DNA of 64,000 bases from Amorphophallus konjac (Eukaryota; Streptophyta; Magnoliopsida; Alismatales; Araceae). This document shows, piece after piece, positions 1 through 11,556 of this stretch. Location of the stretch: positions 1-64,000 of the forward strand of contig JAHNEJ010001593.1 of NCBI GenBank assembly GCA_022559845.1, given 5' to 3'. Both the position numbers and the translations under genes were made by a program. The notes beneath the pieces were generated by a model, which had not been told where the DNA came from, did no database searches, and was given only the letters and a program-made list of their open reading frames with translations. How positions within the stretch are numbered: position 1 is the stretch's first letter; each line of letters begins with the position of its first letter.

Positions 1-334
1 ATCCCGGACCTTTCGGATCCTTCTTCATGGGTCCCGGATCTAGTTTTCGGAGTGTCCGGCTCCGTTGTGTCCGAAATTTCGTTTCGGACATCTTTCGTGT
101 TCGGATCGGCGCGATCCGGAGTCGTTTCGGAGGCCCGGAGGCGTTCCGCGGCTTTTTCCGCGTGTGTTTTCCGATTCCCGGTGTGTGTTTCGGCTTTTCT
201 CTTCGGACGCTCGTTGCGGGTGAACCGGGCTGTTCACGCGGACACGAGTGGTACCGTTGCGATCGGTGCGTTCCGAGGATCGCGGGGGTGTGATTTCCTA
301 TTTTTTGGAATTTTACGGATTTTCCGGGTTTTTC

Positions 335-340
335 TATAAA
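335..340 (+). promoter_or_regulatory. TATA box of element A 5' LTR
   Basis: TATAAA in the context CTATAAAACCC, followed by a long CT-rich stretch from about 350 that resembles a plant initiator or leader. This puts the U3/R border near 365-375, so most of this 2.7-kb LTR would be transcribed as R and U5. Confidence 0.7.
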
Positions 341-903
341 ACCCTTTTTCTTTTCTCTCTCCCCCACCATCTTCTTCTTCCTCTCTTCTTCTTCCTCTTT
401 CCTCCTCCACCGTGTCTCCCTCCCTCTCCCTCTCTTCCTCCCGGTTGGCCACGGCGAGCTCCCCTCCGGCTGCAGACGGCGGCGGGGCGACGGCGCGGCG
501 ACGTGGGCGGCGGCGAGGCGGTCGTGGGGGCGTGCGGCAAGCGTGGGAAGCTTAAGGAAGAACGAGGGTTTTCAAGCGTTCTTCGCGATTCGTGGACGAT
601 CCGGCGGAGCATTCGCTCCATTGAGGTAGGGTGACGTTCCCTAGCTCTTCGCCGTTCTTTTCCGTGGTTTGTAGGCCGCGGGGAGGCCGAGAGAGGCATG
701 TTTGGGCGTTTTTGGGGTTTTTCCATGTTTTGGGGTGAGCCGCCCGATCTATGGTTTTAGCCCATGATTCTATGTTTTGGTGGTTTAGATGCATGCTAGG
801 GGTCCCCAGGGGTCTTCCCCCTTGTTTTCCCCCTCTCCGATGGAGGTACGGGGGCGTGGTTGGTGTTTTTGGGGTTTTCCCGCCGTAGCGTGCTCTGGGG
901 CAA

Positions 904-1563
904 GCGACGGTCACTCCAGTGACCGTCACATGCTTGTAACGCCCCTAGAGGGGTGCGTTACTTCCCTGGGTGTTGGCCTTTAGGGTCGAGGGCTGTAGCG
1001 GTCCTGCGATTGGCCGCCGTTTGCTAGTGACGCCCCTGGGCTGGGCCGTCACATGCTTTCGACCGTTGGGTTTTGACCGTTGGGGGTCAGGCCATGTAAC
1101 GCACCGAGATAGGCGCGTTACATGCGTGTAACGCACTGGGGCAGGAGCGTTACTTCCTGTTGTCCCCCATGTGGATGGGCCAAGCGACGCATTGGGCCCA
1201 GCGCGTTACTTACAAGCGACGCGCTGGGGCAGGCGCGTCACTTCCCTTTCCATCCCGAGCGTGAGGGCCATGCGACGCGCTGGTCTAGGCGCGTCACATG
1301 CGAGTAACGCACTGATCCCGACGCGTTGCTTGCAAGCGACGCGCCAGGGTAAGCGCGTTACTTTCCCTGTGGTTTTCGTGGGTGTGGGGTGCCATGTGAC
1401 GCCCTGGCCTAGGTGCGCCGCTTCCAAGCGACGCACTAGGGTAAGCGCGTCGCTTCCCCCTACCCCCTGGCCGTGTGACGGTCCGCCTTAGACCGCTATT
1501 TCCAAGTGACGGCCCTAGAGTGGACCGCCATTTGGCAGTGACGGTCTGAGGGTAGACCGCCAC
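904..1563 (+). repeat. Array of 16 short palindromic (hairpin) modules in element A 5' LTR
   Basis: Modules of 25-26 bp start at 904, 936, 995, 1027, 1096, 1128, 1184, 1216, 1272, 1304, 1336, 1396, 1428, 1475, 1506 and 1538. Each has inverted arms, typically GTAACGC with GCGTTAC, GCGACGC with GCGTCAC, or GTGACGGTC with GACCGCCAC, around a 7-12 nt centre. Clustered modules are 31-32 nt apart with a 5-6 nt linker such as TTCCAA or ATGCGA; clusters are separated by longer gaps, and 1096-1303 shows an 88-bp higher-order step. The array lies downstream of the TATA box and so probably in the transcribed leader. Function unknown. Confidence 0.9.
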
Positions 1564-2703
1564 TTCCTGTGTTGCCCCATGAGGGTGGCAACCTCGCTTT
1601 TCTCCGACCGTGGTCTCCGTGCGACGGGACTAGTGCGTGGGGTGATTCCCACACGTTGTCGGGCTTGGGCGTTGTTTTCCGTAACTTGAGAGTCTACTCC
1701 TTCAGTGACCCTCCACTAGTCGTAGCCTACTAGTACGCGTGTGCTAGTCGCACCAGGGAGTGGTGTACGGGCTGACCTTTAGAGACGGTTTGTGGACCGG
1801 TTACCGTTGGGCCCCACGTCTTGCAGCCAGAGTCCGGCTGAGGGGAAAACCGGTCAGAGGGCCAGACCAGGGACGCGCGGTCTGTGTGTGCACACGTGGT
1901 TGGGGGCGGTTGGACCCACGTCGACGGGCGTGACCCCAGCTAGTCACTTGTTTGTGGTTACTTGTACGGTGTTTGCGCCTCGGGTAGGACCTACCACGTC
2001 AGGCGGTTCACCTGCGGTGCGGTGTAAGACGTCAGGGGACGCTACCGGCTGTGCTTCTAGTGGGTGGTACTCCTGTCGAGTACGGAGTGTCAGACTGTCA
2101 GTCGTGTGTTTCCGACCTTCGGGTTTTGACGGTTCGACCGTTGAGTTGCGGTCTTCTCGTACCGTGGCACGTGTGTCGGTTTGCGTGCCGTAGGGTCTAG
2201 TTCTGTAGAGTACAGGGCTTTCCTTTCCGAGGTACTTCCTACCGCTAGAGTAGTGGTTTCTCGTTTTTCGAGGTAGGGTTCGAGTGATCCCTACTGAGTC
2301 TTGTTCCGAGACTCATTCCCTGCGTGTTTTCACCGTGTTTCAGGTGAGGCGCCACCTTCGGGGAGCGCGTCAGGAGCGCAGCGGAAGCGTGGTGCGGGTG
2401 TCCAGAGGTAGTGCCAGAGGTCAGAGCCGGGGGATGCCCCGTGTAGCTGTACTTTTCTTTCTTGTCACTGTACTAGTCGTGGACTACTGTTGCTGTTGTT
2501 GTTATTTTATTGTGGACCATGTAAAATGTTAAATTCATTTCCTGCTTAATATTATAACTGTTTAATTTCTACGATTATTTGTGATACTTGTGTAGTTTCC
2601 ACACCATCCTTTTAACCCTTCCGAGTCTTCGGACTCGTGGGTGGCGATACGAGTCTCGGGTTATCGGGCCTTCCCGGTAATCGGATTCTCGGGTCGTTAC
2701 AGC

Positions 2704-2715
2704 TGGTATCAGAGC
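2704..2715 (+). other. Primer-binding site (initiator tRNA-Met) of element A
   Basis: TGGTATCAGAGC lies two bases after the LTR terminus at 2701. It is the standard plant initiator-Met tRNA primer site used to start minus-strand DNA synthesis. It is unmutated. Confidence 0.95.
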
Positions 2716-2866
2716 GCGGTTGTGGAATTACATGAGAATCATAGGTAATTGTAGTGGTCCACTAGTCCACAACGATGATGTACAGATGACGCTGGCATTG
2801 GGCACCGTGTGTTTATTTTGACCTTGCCGTTTGTGTGTTTTTCTGTCTTGTGCTTCAGGAGCGAGT

Positions 2867-5800
2867 ATGGCGCCGAGGAGAAGTTCTCGCTCTCAGCAGG
2901 GGCAGTCGGCTGGAGGTCAGGAGATCCAGCAGGGGGTCCAGAGGGACCAGGAGGAGCATAGCAGAGTTCCGGGAGCTACCGAGGCCGCGGATGCTGCGAG
3001 GGCTCCGGGGGCCGAGGGTTTTCTCCGTGGCATGTACCATCTCATGGCTCAGCAGTTCGGCGGAGAGGCCGGTGAGGGCTCGTCAGTCAGGGGTGGGCCA
3101 GGCCGAGCAGTGAGGGACTTCATGCAGTTCCATCCACCTTACTTTAGCGGCCAGGCAGACCCTGATGCGGCTCGTGATTGGCTTGATGAGATGGAGCGGG
3201 TGTTCAGTTCTGCGAAGAGTACTGTCGAGGACAGAGTGGTGTTGGCCTACAACCAGTTGCAGGGTACGGCTCGGAGGTGGTGGTCTTCCGAGTGGAAGAC
3301 GTCCTTTCAGCTTCGTCCACTTGAGCAGGTCGAGTGGGATGACTTTGTCAGTGCTTTCGAGCGTACGTACTGTCCAGATGTTGTTGCTACGCAGCGGATG
3401 CGGGAGTTTCTGGAGCTGGTGCAGGGTGACATGTCCGTGTTGCAGTACAGGGCCCGATTTGTCGAGCTGGGTCGGTATGCACCTCATATCATGGAGCATG
3501 AGAGGGTGAGGACGACGCAGTTTGTGCAGGGCTTGAGGCTGGAGCTGAGGCACCATCTGATCGCGAATGGGGCCACTGATCTCGAGACGGCGTCTCGTGT
3601 TGCGATTTCCTTGGAGATGGATATGCAGAGGACTCGAGGACCGATCAGCGAGGGGCAGTCTGTGTCAGGTCGCAGCCAGCAGTCGGCTACTCAGCAGCAG
3701 GGTTTCTTTCAGTCTGCGATGAGTGGTTCAGGAGTGCCGGCACATGCAGCTTCGGTGACAGGATCTGCGTCCTTCGGCTCGAAGGTCAAGAAGTTCTTCA
3801 AGAAGGGGTTCGGCAAGAAGAAGTCCAGAGATCAGGGGCAGGCTTCATCGGGCAGTGTGCAGCAGCCGTTTCCTTTGCAGCGACAGGGATCGGTGGGTGG
3901 ATCGCGAGGACCTTGTCCACGGTGTAGTGAGACCCACCCAGGCAGGCAGTGCACGGCGCCGATCATCTGCTTTCGGTGTGACCAGCCAGGGCACATGGCG
4001 CGTGACTGTCCTCAGAGGCTGCCGCAGCAGCAGGTTTCCCAGCAGCAGCAGCAGCAGGGACAGTATCCGCCGCTACCCAGGTCAGCTAGTGTGGGAGGCA
4101 GGCAGAGAGCTCGTGGCCAGATCACGCACTTGACCAGGGCAGAGGCAGTAGCGTCGCAGCTCGTGGAAGGTACCGTTCAGATTTTGGGTTGTGCGGCTCG
4201 GGTTTTATTTGATTCTGGCGCGTCTCATTCGTTTATTTCGGAGGATTTCGCGTCGAGCGTCGAGGAGCCGGTGACCCAGTTGTCCTGTGATTTGGCTGTG
4301 GAGTTGCCTTCGGGTGACTTTATGGTCACTCCGTATTGCTTCGACCAGGTTCCGGTGTGGATCGATGGACGGAGTATGCCAGGCAGGTTGTATGCGTTGC
4401 AGCTTCGGGATTATGATGTGATTCTAGGCATGGATTGGCTCGAGACTCATAGAGCGGTGGTGGATTGTGGAATGAAGAGGGTCTACTTCCAGCATCCGAG
4501 CAAGAGGACCTTCTATTTCCAAGGTATCCGTTCCACCTCTTCTCGATTTCTTATCTCTGCTATTCGAGCCCGTCGATTGCTTGATTCAGGTTGCCAGGGT
4601 TTTCTCGCGTCAGTGGTTGTGTCTGACCGGATGGAGCCGAATGTCGAGGACATTGCGGTGGTGTGCGAGTTTCCCGATGTTTTTCCTGAGGAGTTGCCTG
4701 GATTACCTCCCCAGCGGGAGATCGATTTCGTGATCGAGGTTGTGCCTGGTACGGGACCTTTGGCGAAGGCTCCCTACCGTATGGCCCCCGCTGAGTTGAG
4801 GGAGTTGAGGGCGCAGTTGCAGGAGCTGTTGGCCAAGGGGTATATTCGTCCGAGCTTTTCCCCTTGGGGTGCGCCCGTGCTGTTTGTGAAGAAGAAGGAC
4901 GGTAGTCTGCGGCTGTGCATTGACTATCGGCAGCTGAATGAAGTGACCGTTAAGAACAAGTATCCGTTGCCGCGGATTGATGATTTGTTCGACCAGCTGC
5001 AGTCTGCGCGAGTGTTCTCGCGGGTTGATTTGCGGTCCGGTTACTATCAGCTGAGAATTCGCAAGTCCGATGTGGAGAAGACTGCGTTCAGTACGAGGTA
5101 CGGGCATTATGAGTTTCTGGTGATGCCGTTTGGGCTCACCAATGCCCCAGCAGCCTTCATGGACTTGATGCAGAGGGTGTTCCACCCGTATTTGGACCAG
5201 TTCGTGGTCATCTTCGTGGATGACATCCTTGTTTATTCGCAGTCTGCCGAGGAGCATGCGTACCATTTGGGTGTGGTGCTGCAGACGTTGCGAGATCACC
5301 AGTTGTATGCGAAGCTCAGCAAGTGCGAGTTTTGGCTCAGCGAGGTGCACTTTCTGGGGCACGTGATTTCTGGTGATGGCATTTCCGTGGATCCCGCCAA
5401 GGTCGAGGCTGTGATGCAGTGGCCGAGGCCGAGGTCGGTGACGGAGATCCGGAGTTTCTTGGGGCTTGCGGGTTATTATCGCCGGTTTATCCAGGATTTT
5501 TCCCGCATTGCGACCCCGATGACGAGGCTCACGCGGAAGGATGTGCCTTTCGTCTGGTCCGAGGAGTGTGAGCAGAGCTTTAGGGAACTGAAGAGGTTGC
5601 TCACCTCGGCTCCGGTGTTGGTTTTGCCTTCTGGATCGGGAGGTTTTGTGGTGTGTACAGATGCTTCCGGCGTCGGATTGGGTGCTGTTCTGATGCAGCA
5701 TGGTAGAGTGGTGGCTTATGCATCTCGGCAGCTAAAGCCCCATGAGGAGAACTACCCTACCCATGACCTTGAGTTGGCGGCAGTGATCTTCGCGCTGAAG

Positions 5801-7534
5801 ATCTGGAGGCATTATCTGTACGGTGAGAAGTTCGAGGTGTTCACTGACCATCAGAGTCTGAGGTATGTGTTCTCGCAGAGAGATCTGAACCTCAGACAAA
5901 GGCGTTGGATGGAGTTCATGAAGGACTATGACTTCACCCTGTCTTATCAGCCGGGCAGGATGAATGTCGTCGCCGATGCCTTGAGTAGGAAGGTTGCGGT
6001 CAGTACCTTGATGCTGAGGAAGTGGAGGCTCTGGGAACAAGTGCCCGAAGTTTCCTTCAGGCTCAAGATTCCCCAGGAGCGAGGGTTGGCAGTGCTTGCG
6101 AGTCTGACTGTCACTCCTGCTATCCGTCGTCAGGTGACAGAGGCTCAGCATGCGGACCCTGAGTTGCCCCGGATTTTGGCGATAGCTGATGTGGAGCTTG
6201 GCGAGGACGGTGCTGCGAGGTTTCGTGGCAGGCTGTACGTCCCAGGGGAGGAGCAGGTTCGTCGTGCGGTGTTACGCGAGGCTCATGGGAGCAGGTACAC
6301 TGTGCACCCGGGTGCGACGAAGATGTATCGGAACTTGCGGAGGCAGTTCTGGTGGCCTGGCATGAAGAGAGATGTGGCCGAGTTTGTGGCCAGGTGCCTG
6401 ATCTGTCAGCAAGTGAAGGCGGAGCATCAGCGACCAGGCGGTACTCTCCAGCCCTTGGATGTTCCTGCTTGGAAGTGGGACCATGTGACCACGGATTTTG
6501 TGGTGGGGTTGCCCAGAACCCCGACTGGGCAGGACAGTATTTGGTTGCTGGTGGATCGGCTGACGAAGGTGACGCGGTTGCTACCGGTCAAGGTCAGCTG
6601 GAGCGTGCCTAAGTTGGCTCGTCTTTATGTGGAGCGGATCGTTCCGTTGCATGGGGTTCCCATTTCGATCGTGTCGGATCGGGATCCGCGCTTCACTTCT
6701 GGATTCTGGAGGAGTTTCCAGCGAGCTCTTGGCACGGAGTTGGCATTTGGCTCGGCGTATCATCCACAGTCGGATGCCCAGTCTGAGAGGACCATTCAGA
6801 CTTTGGAGGACATGCTGAGATCCTGCTGCCTGGAGTGGCAGGGGAGTTGGATTCGTCACCTACCGTTAGTGGAGTTTGCCTATAACAACAGTTTTCATTC
6901 GAGCATCGGCATGGCTCCTTATGAGGCATTGTATGGGCGTCCTTGTCGGACTCCACTTGATTGGTTTGAGGTGGGTGAGCGTGTTTTGACGGGACCGGAA
7001 TTGGTGCAGCAATGTGTGGATGTTGTGCACCTGGTTCGTCAGAACATGTTGGCGGCCCAGAGTCGGCAGAAGAGCTATGCTGACCGTAGGCGGCAGCCCC
7101 TCGAGTTCGCCGTGGGCGATCATGTGTTCTTGAGAGTTTCTCCGATGAAGGGGGTGATGCGGTTTGGACGGCGTGGGAAGCTGAGTCCCCGCTATATTGG
7201 TCCTTTCGCGATTGTGGAGCGCATCGGTGAGGTTGCTTACCGGTTGCAGTTACCCTCTGAGTTGGCGTCGGTGCATGACGTGTTCCACGTCTCTATGTTG
7301 CGGAAGTATATGCCCGATGACTCTCATGTGCTCGAGTTTTCCGTTTGGCCTGAGGTGACTCCAGATCTTTCTCTCCCAGAGTTTCCGATCCGCGTGGAGG
7401 ATAGGCGAGAGCAGCGCCTGCGGAACAAGGTCATTCCCTTGGTAAAAGTCGTGTGGCAACGACACTCTGGTGGTGAGGCTTCGTGGGAACGTGAGGACGA
7501 GATGCGTCAGCAGTTCCCGTACCTGTTTGAGTGA
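2867..7534 (+). CDS. gag-pol: Gag-Pol polyprotein of element A (Ty3/gypsy chromovirus)
   Basis: One uninterrupted frame. The start at 2867 (MAPRRS) is chosen because the relative in element C has the same start; the frame is open back to 2831, giving 1,567 aa and the residue numbers used here. Order: retrotransposon gag domain (about 110-270), CCHC knuckle (C380-C393), aspartic protease DSGAS (D461), reverse transcriptase with FVDD (795-798), RNase H with TDAS (D944), integrase HHCC zinc domain (from H1159), integrase catalytic triad D1222, D1283, E1319 with 35 residues between the last two, then a basic chromodomain-like C-terminus ending at 1567. All catalytic residues are present, so it could be functional. 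Gag and Pol share one frame without frameshift, as in most plant chromoviruses. A TTCAG just upstream of the start may be a splice acceptor, but this is unproven. Confidence 0.96.
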   Translation: MAPRRSSRSQQGQSAGGQEIQQGVQRDQEEHSRVPGATEAADAARAPGAEGFLRGMYHLMAQQFGGEAGEGSSVRGGPGRAVRDFMQFHPPYFSGQADPDAARDWLDEMERVFSSAKSTVEDRVVLAYNQLQGTARRWWSSEWKTSFQLRPLEQVEWDDFVSAFERTYCPDVVATQRMREFLELVQGDMSVLQYRARFVELGRYAPHIMEHERVRTTQFVQGLRLELRHHLIANGATDLETASRVAISLEMDMQRTRGPISEGQSVSGRSQQSATQQQGFFQSAMSGSGVPAHAASVTGSASFGSKVKKFFKKGFGKKKSRDQGQASSGSVQQPFPLQRQGSVGGSRGPCPRCSETHPGRQCTAPIICFRCDQPGHMARDCPQRLPQQQVSQQQQQQGQYPPLPRSASVGGRQRARGQITHLTRAEAVASQLVEGTVQILGCAARVLFDSGASHSFISEDFASSVEEPVTQLSCDLAVELPSGDFMVTPYCFDQVPVWIDGRSMPGRLYALQLRDYDVILGMDWLETHRAVVDCGMKRVYFQHPSKRTFYFQGIRSTSSRFLISAIRARRLLDSGCQGFLASVVVSDRMEPNVEDIAVVCEFPDVFPEELPGLPPQREIDFVIEVVPGTGPLAKAPYRMAPAELRELRAQLQELLAKGYIRPSFSPWGAPVLFVKKKDGSLRLCIDYRQLNEVTVKNKYPLPRIDDLFDQLQSARVFSRVDLRSGYYQLRIRKSDVEKTAFSTRYGHYEFLVMPFGLTNAPAAFMDLMQRVFHPYLDQFVVIFVDDILVYSQSAEEHAYHLGVVLQTLRDHQLYAKLSKCEFWLSEVHFLGHVISGDGISVDPAKVEAVMQWPRPRSVTEIRSFLGLAGYYRRFIQDFSRIATPMTRLTRKDVPFVWSEECEQSFRELKRLLTSAPVLVLPSGSGGFVVCTDASGVGLGAVLMQHGRVVAYASRQLKPHEENYPTHDLELAAVIFALKIWRHYLYGEKFEVFTDHQSLRYVFSQRDLNLRQRRWMEFMKDYDFTLSYQPGRMNVVADALSRKVAVSTLMLRKWRLWEQVPEVSFRLKIPQERGLAVLASLTVTPAIRRQVTEAQHADPELPRILAIADVELGEDGAARFRGRLYVPGEEQVRRAVLREAHGSRYTVHPGATKMYRNLRRQFWWPGMKRDVAEFVARCLICQQVKAEHQRPGGTLQPLDVPAWKWDHVTTDFVVGLPRTPTGQDSIWLLVDRLTKVTRLLPVKVSWSVPKLARLYVERIVPLHGVPISIVSDRDPRFTSGFWRSFQRALGTELAFGSAYHPQSDAQSERTIQTLEDMLRSCCLEWQGSWIRHLPLVEFAYNNSFHSSIGMAPYEALYGRPCRTPLDWFEVGERVLTGPELVQQCVDVVHLVRQNMLAAQSRQKSYADRRRQPLEFAVGDHVFLRVSPMKGVMRFGRRGKLSPRYIGPFAIVERIGEVAYRLQLPSELASVHDVFHVSMLRKYMPDDSHVLEFSVWPEVTPDLSLPEFPIRVEDRREQRLRNKVIPLVKVVWQRHSGGEASWEREDEMRQQFPYLFE

Positions 7535-7588
7535 GTCTTCCTCTTCTTTCCCCTTGGGTTGTTCTCAATTTCGAGGACGAAATTCCTT

Positions 7589-7601
7589 AAGGGGGGAGGG
7601 C
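7589..7601 (+). other. Polypurine tract of element A
   Basis: AAGGGGGGAGGGC directly abuts the 3' LTR start at 7602. This is the expected plus-strand primer. The same block, mutated, abuts the 3' LTR of element C. Confidence 0.9.
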
Positions 7602-7941
7602 TGTAATATCCCGGACCTTTCGGATCCTTCTTCATGGGTCCCGGATCTAGTTTTCGGAGTGTCCGGCTCCGTTGTGTCCGAAATTTCGTTTCGGACATCT
7701 TTCGTGTTCGGATCGGCGCGATCCGGAGTCGTTTCGGAGGCCCGGAGGCGTTCCGCGGCTTTTTCCGCGTGTGTTTTCCGATTCCCGGTGTGTGTTTCGG
7801 CTTTTCTCTTCGGACGCTCGTTGCGGGTGAACCGGGCTGTTCACGCGGACACGAGTGGTACCGTTGCGATCGGTGCGTTCCGAGGATCGCGGGGGTGTGA
7901 TTTCCTATTTTTTGGAATTTTACGGATTTTCCGGGTTTTTC

Positions 7942-7947
7942 TATAAA
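7942..7947 (+). promoter_or_regulatory. TATA box of element A 3' LTR
   Basis: Copy of the TATAAA at 335-340. Transcription from here would read through the 3' LTR into element B, antisense to the ORF of B. Confidence 0.6.
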
Positions 7948-8510
7948 ACCCTTTTTCTTTTCTCTCTCCCCCACCATCTTCTTCTTCCTCTCTTCTTCTT
8001 CCTCTTTCCTCCTCCACCGTGTCTCCCTCCCTCTCCCTCTCTTCCTCCCGGTTGGCCACGGCGAGCTCCCCTCCGGCTGCAGACGGCGGCGGGGCGACGG
8101 CGCGGCGACGTGGGCGGCGGCGAGGCGGTCGTGGGGGCGTGCGGCAAGCGTGGGAAGCTTAAGGAAGAACGAGGGTTTTCAAGCGTTCTTCGCGATTCGT
8201 GGACGATCCGGCGGAGCATTCGCTCCATTGAGGTAGGGTGACGTTCCCTAGCTCTTCGCCGTTCTTTTCCGTGGTTTGTAGGCCGCGGGGAGGCCGAGAG
8301 AGGCATGTTTGGGCGTTTTTGGGGTTTTTCCATGTTTTGGGGTGAGCCGCCCGATCTATGGTTTTAGCCCATGATTCTATGTTTTGGTGGTTTAGATGCA
8401 TGCTAGGGGTCCCCAGGGGTCTTCCCCCTTGTTTTCCCCCTCTCCGATGGAGGTACGGGGGCGTGGTTGGTGTTTTTGGGGTTTTCCCGCCGTAGCGTGC
8501 TCTGGGGCAA

Positions 8511-9170
8511 GCGACGGTCACTCCAGTGACCGTCACATGCTTGTAACGCCCCTAGAGGGGTGCGTTACTTCCCTGGGTGTTGGCCTTTAGGGTCGAGGGC
8601 TGTAGCGGTCCTGCGATTGGCCGCCGTTTGCTAGTGACGCCCCTGGGCTGGGCCGTCACATGCTTTCGACCGTTGGGTTTTGACCGTTGGGGGTCAGGCC
8701 ATGTAACGCACCGAGATAGGCGCGTTACATGCGTGTAACGCACTGGGGCAGGAGCGTTACTTCCTGTTGTCCCCCATGTGGATGGGCCAAGCGACGCATT
8801 GGGCCCAGCGCGTTACTTACAAGCGACGCGCTGGGGCAGGCGCGTCACTTCCCTTTCCATCCCGAGCGTGAGGGCCATGCGACGCGCTGGTCTAGGCGCG
8901 TCACATGCGAGTAACGCACTGATCCCGACGCGTTGCTTGCAAGCGACGCGCCAGGGTAAGCGCGTTACTTTCCCTGTGGTTTTCGTGGGTGTGGGGTGCC
9001 ATGTGACGCCCTGGCCTAGGTGCGCCGCTTCCAAGCGACGCACTAGGGTAAGCGCGTCGCTTCCCCCTACCCCCTGGCCGTGTGACGGTCCGCCTTAGAC
9101 CGCTATTTCCAAGTGACGGCCCTAGAGTGGACCGCCATTTGGCAGTGACGGTCTGAGGGTAGACCGCCAC
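8511..9170 (+). repeat. Second copy of the 16-module palindrome array (element A 3' LTR)
   Basis: Same modules as at 904-1563, offset by 7,607 bp, with no difference seen by eye. Confidence 0.9.
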
Positions 9171-10309
9171 TTCCTGTGTTGCCCCATGAGGGTGGCAACC
9201 TCGCTTTTCTCCGACCGTGGTCTCCGTGCGACGGGACTAGTGCGTGGGGTGATTCCCACACGTTGTCGGGCTTGGGCGTTGTTTTCCGTAACTTGAGAGT
9301 CTACTCCTTCAGTGACCCTCCACTAGTCGTAGCCTACTAGTACGCGTGTGCTAGTCGCACCAGGGAGTGGTGTACGGGCTGACCTTTAGAGACGGTTTGT
9401 GGACCGGTTACCGTTGGGCCCCACGTCTTACAGCCAGAGTCCGGCTGAGGGGAAAACCGGTCAGAGGGCCAGACCAGGGACGCGCGGTCTGTGTGTGCAC
9501 ACGTGGTTGGGGGCGGTTGGACCCACGTCGACGGGCGTGACCCCAGCTAGTCACTTGTTTGTGGTTACTTGTACGGTGTTTGCGCCTCGGGTAGGACCTA
9601 CCACGTCAGGCGGTTCACCTGCGGTGCGGTGTAAGACGTCAGGGGACGCTACCGGCTGTGCTTCTAGTGGGTGGTACTCCTGTCGAGTACGGAGTGTCAG
9701 ACTGTCAGTCGTGTGTTTCCGACCTTCGGGTTTTGACGGTTCGACCGTTGAGTTGCGGTCTTCTCGTACCGTGGCACGTGTGTCGGTTTGCGTGCCGTAG
9801 GGTCTAGTTCTGTAGAGTACAGGGCTTTCCTTTCCGAGGTACTTTCCTACCGCTAGAGTAGTGGTTTCTCATTTTTCGAGGTAGGGTTCGAGTGATCCCT
9901 ACTGAGTCTTGTTCCGAGACTCATTCCCTGCGTGTTTTCACCGTGTTTCAGGTGAGGCGCCACCTTCGGGGAGCGCGTCAGGAGCGCAGCGGAAGCGTGG
10001 TGCGGGTGTCCAGAGGTAGTGCCAGAGGTCAGAGCCGGGGGATGCCCCGTGTAGCTGTACTTTTCTTTCTTGTCACTGTACTAGTCGTGGACTACTGTTG
10101 CTGTTGTTGTTATTTTATTGTGGACCATGTAAAATGTTAAATTCATTTCCTGCTTAATATTATAACTGTTTAATTTCTACGATTATTTGTGATACTTGTG
10201 TAGTTTCCACACCATCCTTTTAACCCTTCCGAGTCTTCGGACTCGTGGGTGGCGATACGAGTCTCGGGTTATCGGGCCTTCCCGGTAATCGGATTCTCGG
10301 GTCGTTACA

Positions 10310-11388
10310 GGGAAGGCTTCATTGGCTTTGATCTCAGAGCCGTCATTGTGTCCGTTGTCATCGACCGACGACATCCTTATTATATCCTCTATTTCTTCTT
10401 CATCTGCCGTTGATGGGCAGCAATTTTCTTCAGTGGCGACTGTCTGCATCAGCCGCTGCTGTCCGAGTGAGGTGTTACCCAATCCTCGGAAATAGCTTCT
10501 GACCAGGCAGGCCATTTCTTCTTGACCCCGTTCTTGATGTAGCATGGGGGAGAGTGGTCGACCTCCAGCAGGAGGAATGTAGGCCAGTCGAGCTCTGTCA
10601 GCTGGCTGTTGGAACCTTCGCCCCGTGGCAGGGACGTTGGCTTGACGGGCCACAGCCCGGAAACTTCTGTGACGCGGAGGATCCGCAACCACCTCTTCTT
10701 CATTCATCAGGGACAAGCCCCTTTCTCTTCTCGCTCTCGCCTCGTCGTTCATAGGACGATGGCGGGTGGGCGTTGGATGGTAGGCAGGTTGGGTCCGCTT
10801 GGGAACCCACACCTGTTTGAATTTCCTCGGCCTGAGCGCCGGGTTTTCTTGGCCATGGTGGCCGGCTTCTTCTCTTTCTGCCCTCCTTCCAGCGAGAGCT
10901 TGATAGTTGTTGTAGACAGGGACGTTTGGGATGACGCGATCTGGGGTCACCCGTGCCGTGCGCCCGTTGAGGAAGACACGCATACCTCCCACCAGCATTG
11001 ATTTTCCGGACTGAGAGACAGTTCCGGTGATCACGGCAGGGTTCTTGCGAGCCTGGCGACGCTGACGTCCTCCAGGGGGCTTGTTGATATCAGTGGGATG
11101 CATCACCCGTACAAGGTGGTGCACCAGGCAGCTAGCGGCCGGAACCGGGTTCTTGAGCGAATCACCGCGGCAGGGGGCCTTCAGAGGCTCCATTTCCTTC
11201 ACATGTTCCTTGACGGGTTCCATTGCCTCGACTTCCAGCATGTCGACAAAGGCCAACCCCAAGAAGTTGGGGAAGCCCACAGCAGGAGGAAAGCTACCAA
11301 ACTCCATGGGCACCGCCAGGTACCCTTGCGTGTGTCTGGCGACGATCGCAGGACTGAAGTCGACGCCGGTTATCCCGTGAGTCGTCAT
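10310..11388 (-). pseudogene. Truncated ORF of element B, product not recognised
   Basis: About 360 codons are open from an ATG at 11388 to the junction with element A at 10310. The frame then runs on into antisense LTR DNA of A and stops at 10183, so the last 42 or so residues are an artefact. An in-frame ATG exists at 11556, but 11388 is preferred because a pyrimidine stretch ending TTTTCAG, a good splice acceptor, lies just upstream. The product is rich in Arg, Pro, Gln and Glu, looks largely disordered, ends in an acidic stretch (EEEIEDIIRMSSVDDN), and shows no zinc knuckle, protease or polymerase motif. By position it could be a gag or gag-adjacent product. It is interrupted, so not functional. 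Confidence 0.5.
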
Positions 11389-11556
11389 TGTTTGCACTGA
11401 AAAGATAGACAGGAAAACAATCAGTAGTCTTTGAAAGGGCTTCGAAGCCCGAATATCTCGGCAAAGAGATGAAAGGTGACACCAGTCCCACCGGGCGTGC
11501 CAGACTGTTTCGACCGTCTTTTCCTTCGCTCCTTTTCGTTGGTATTTTTCATTCAT

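Larger units (their letters stand above)
1..2701 (+). repeat. 5' LTR of element A (first 6 bp missing)
   Basis: Matches 7608-10309 almost base for base. Differences seen: g/a near 1810 versus 9418, a missing t near 2245 versus 9844, and g/a near 2263 versus 9871. It contains a TATA box at 335-340, a polypyrimidine stretch after it (likely transcript start), a 16-module palindrome array (904-1563) and the CA terminus at 2701. Small ORFs inside it are identical in the two LTRs only because the LTRs are; none resembles a protein. Confidence 0.95.
1..10309 (+). mobile_element. Element A: intact young Ty3/gypsy chromovirus-type LTR retrotransposon
   Basis: The sequence from position 1 recurs from 7608 onwards, giving two LTRs of about 2.7 kb around one open gag-pol frame. 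The order LTR, Met-tRNA primer site (2704), gag, protease, RT, RNase H, integrase, polypurine tract, LTR is that of Ty3/gypsy elements. Integrase after RNase H and a chromodomain-like C-terminus point to the chromovirus clade, probably Tekay/Del (family-level inference). The 3' LTR starts TGTAAT at 7602 and ends TTACA at 10309, so the 5' LTR should start 6 bp before the window. By eye the LTRs differ by two substitutions and one 1-bp indel, so insertion was recent. The 3' flank begins GGGAA, but the matching 5' target duplication lies outside the window. A sits inside element B. Confidence 0.95.
7602..10309 (+). repeat. 3' LTR of element A
   Basis: 2,708 bp from TGTAATATCC to GTCGTTACA with TG/CA ends and short inverted termini (TGTAA/TTACA). 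Nearly identical to 1-2701. Its right border joins element B at 10310, inside an ORF on the opposite strand. Confidence 0.95.

Noticed and set aside
904..1563. CRISPR array (about 32-nt period, palindromic repeats)
   Set aside because: Modules diverge, linkers are only 5-6 nt, the array is duplicated within LTRs, and all context is plant retrotransposon.
27..2193. Several ORFs of 60-133 codons inside the LTRs, identical in both LTRs
   Set aside because: Identity follows from LTR identity; the frames overlap each other on both strands and match no family.
4703..5701. 332-codon reverse-strand ORF within element A
   Set aside because: Shadow of the RT/RNase H coding region; no independent protein signature.
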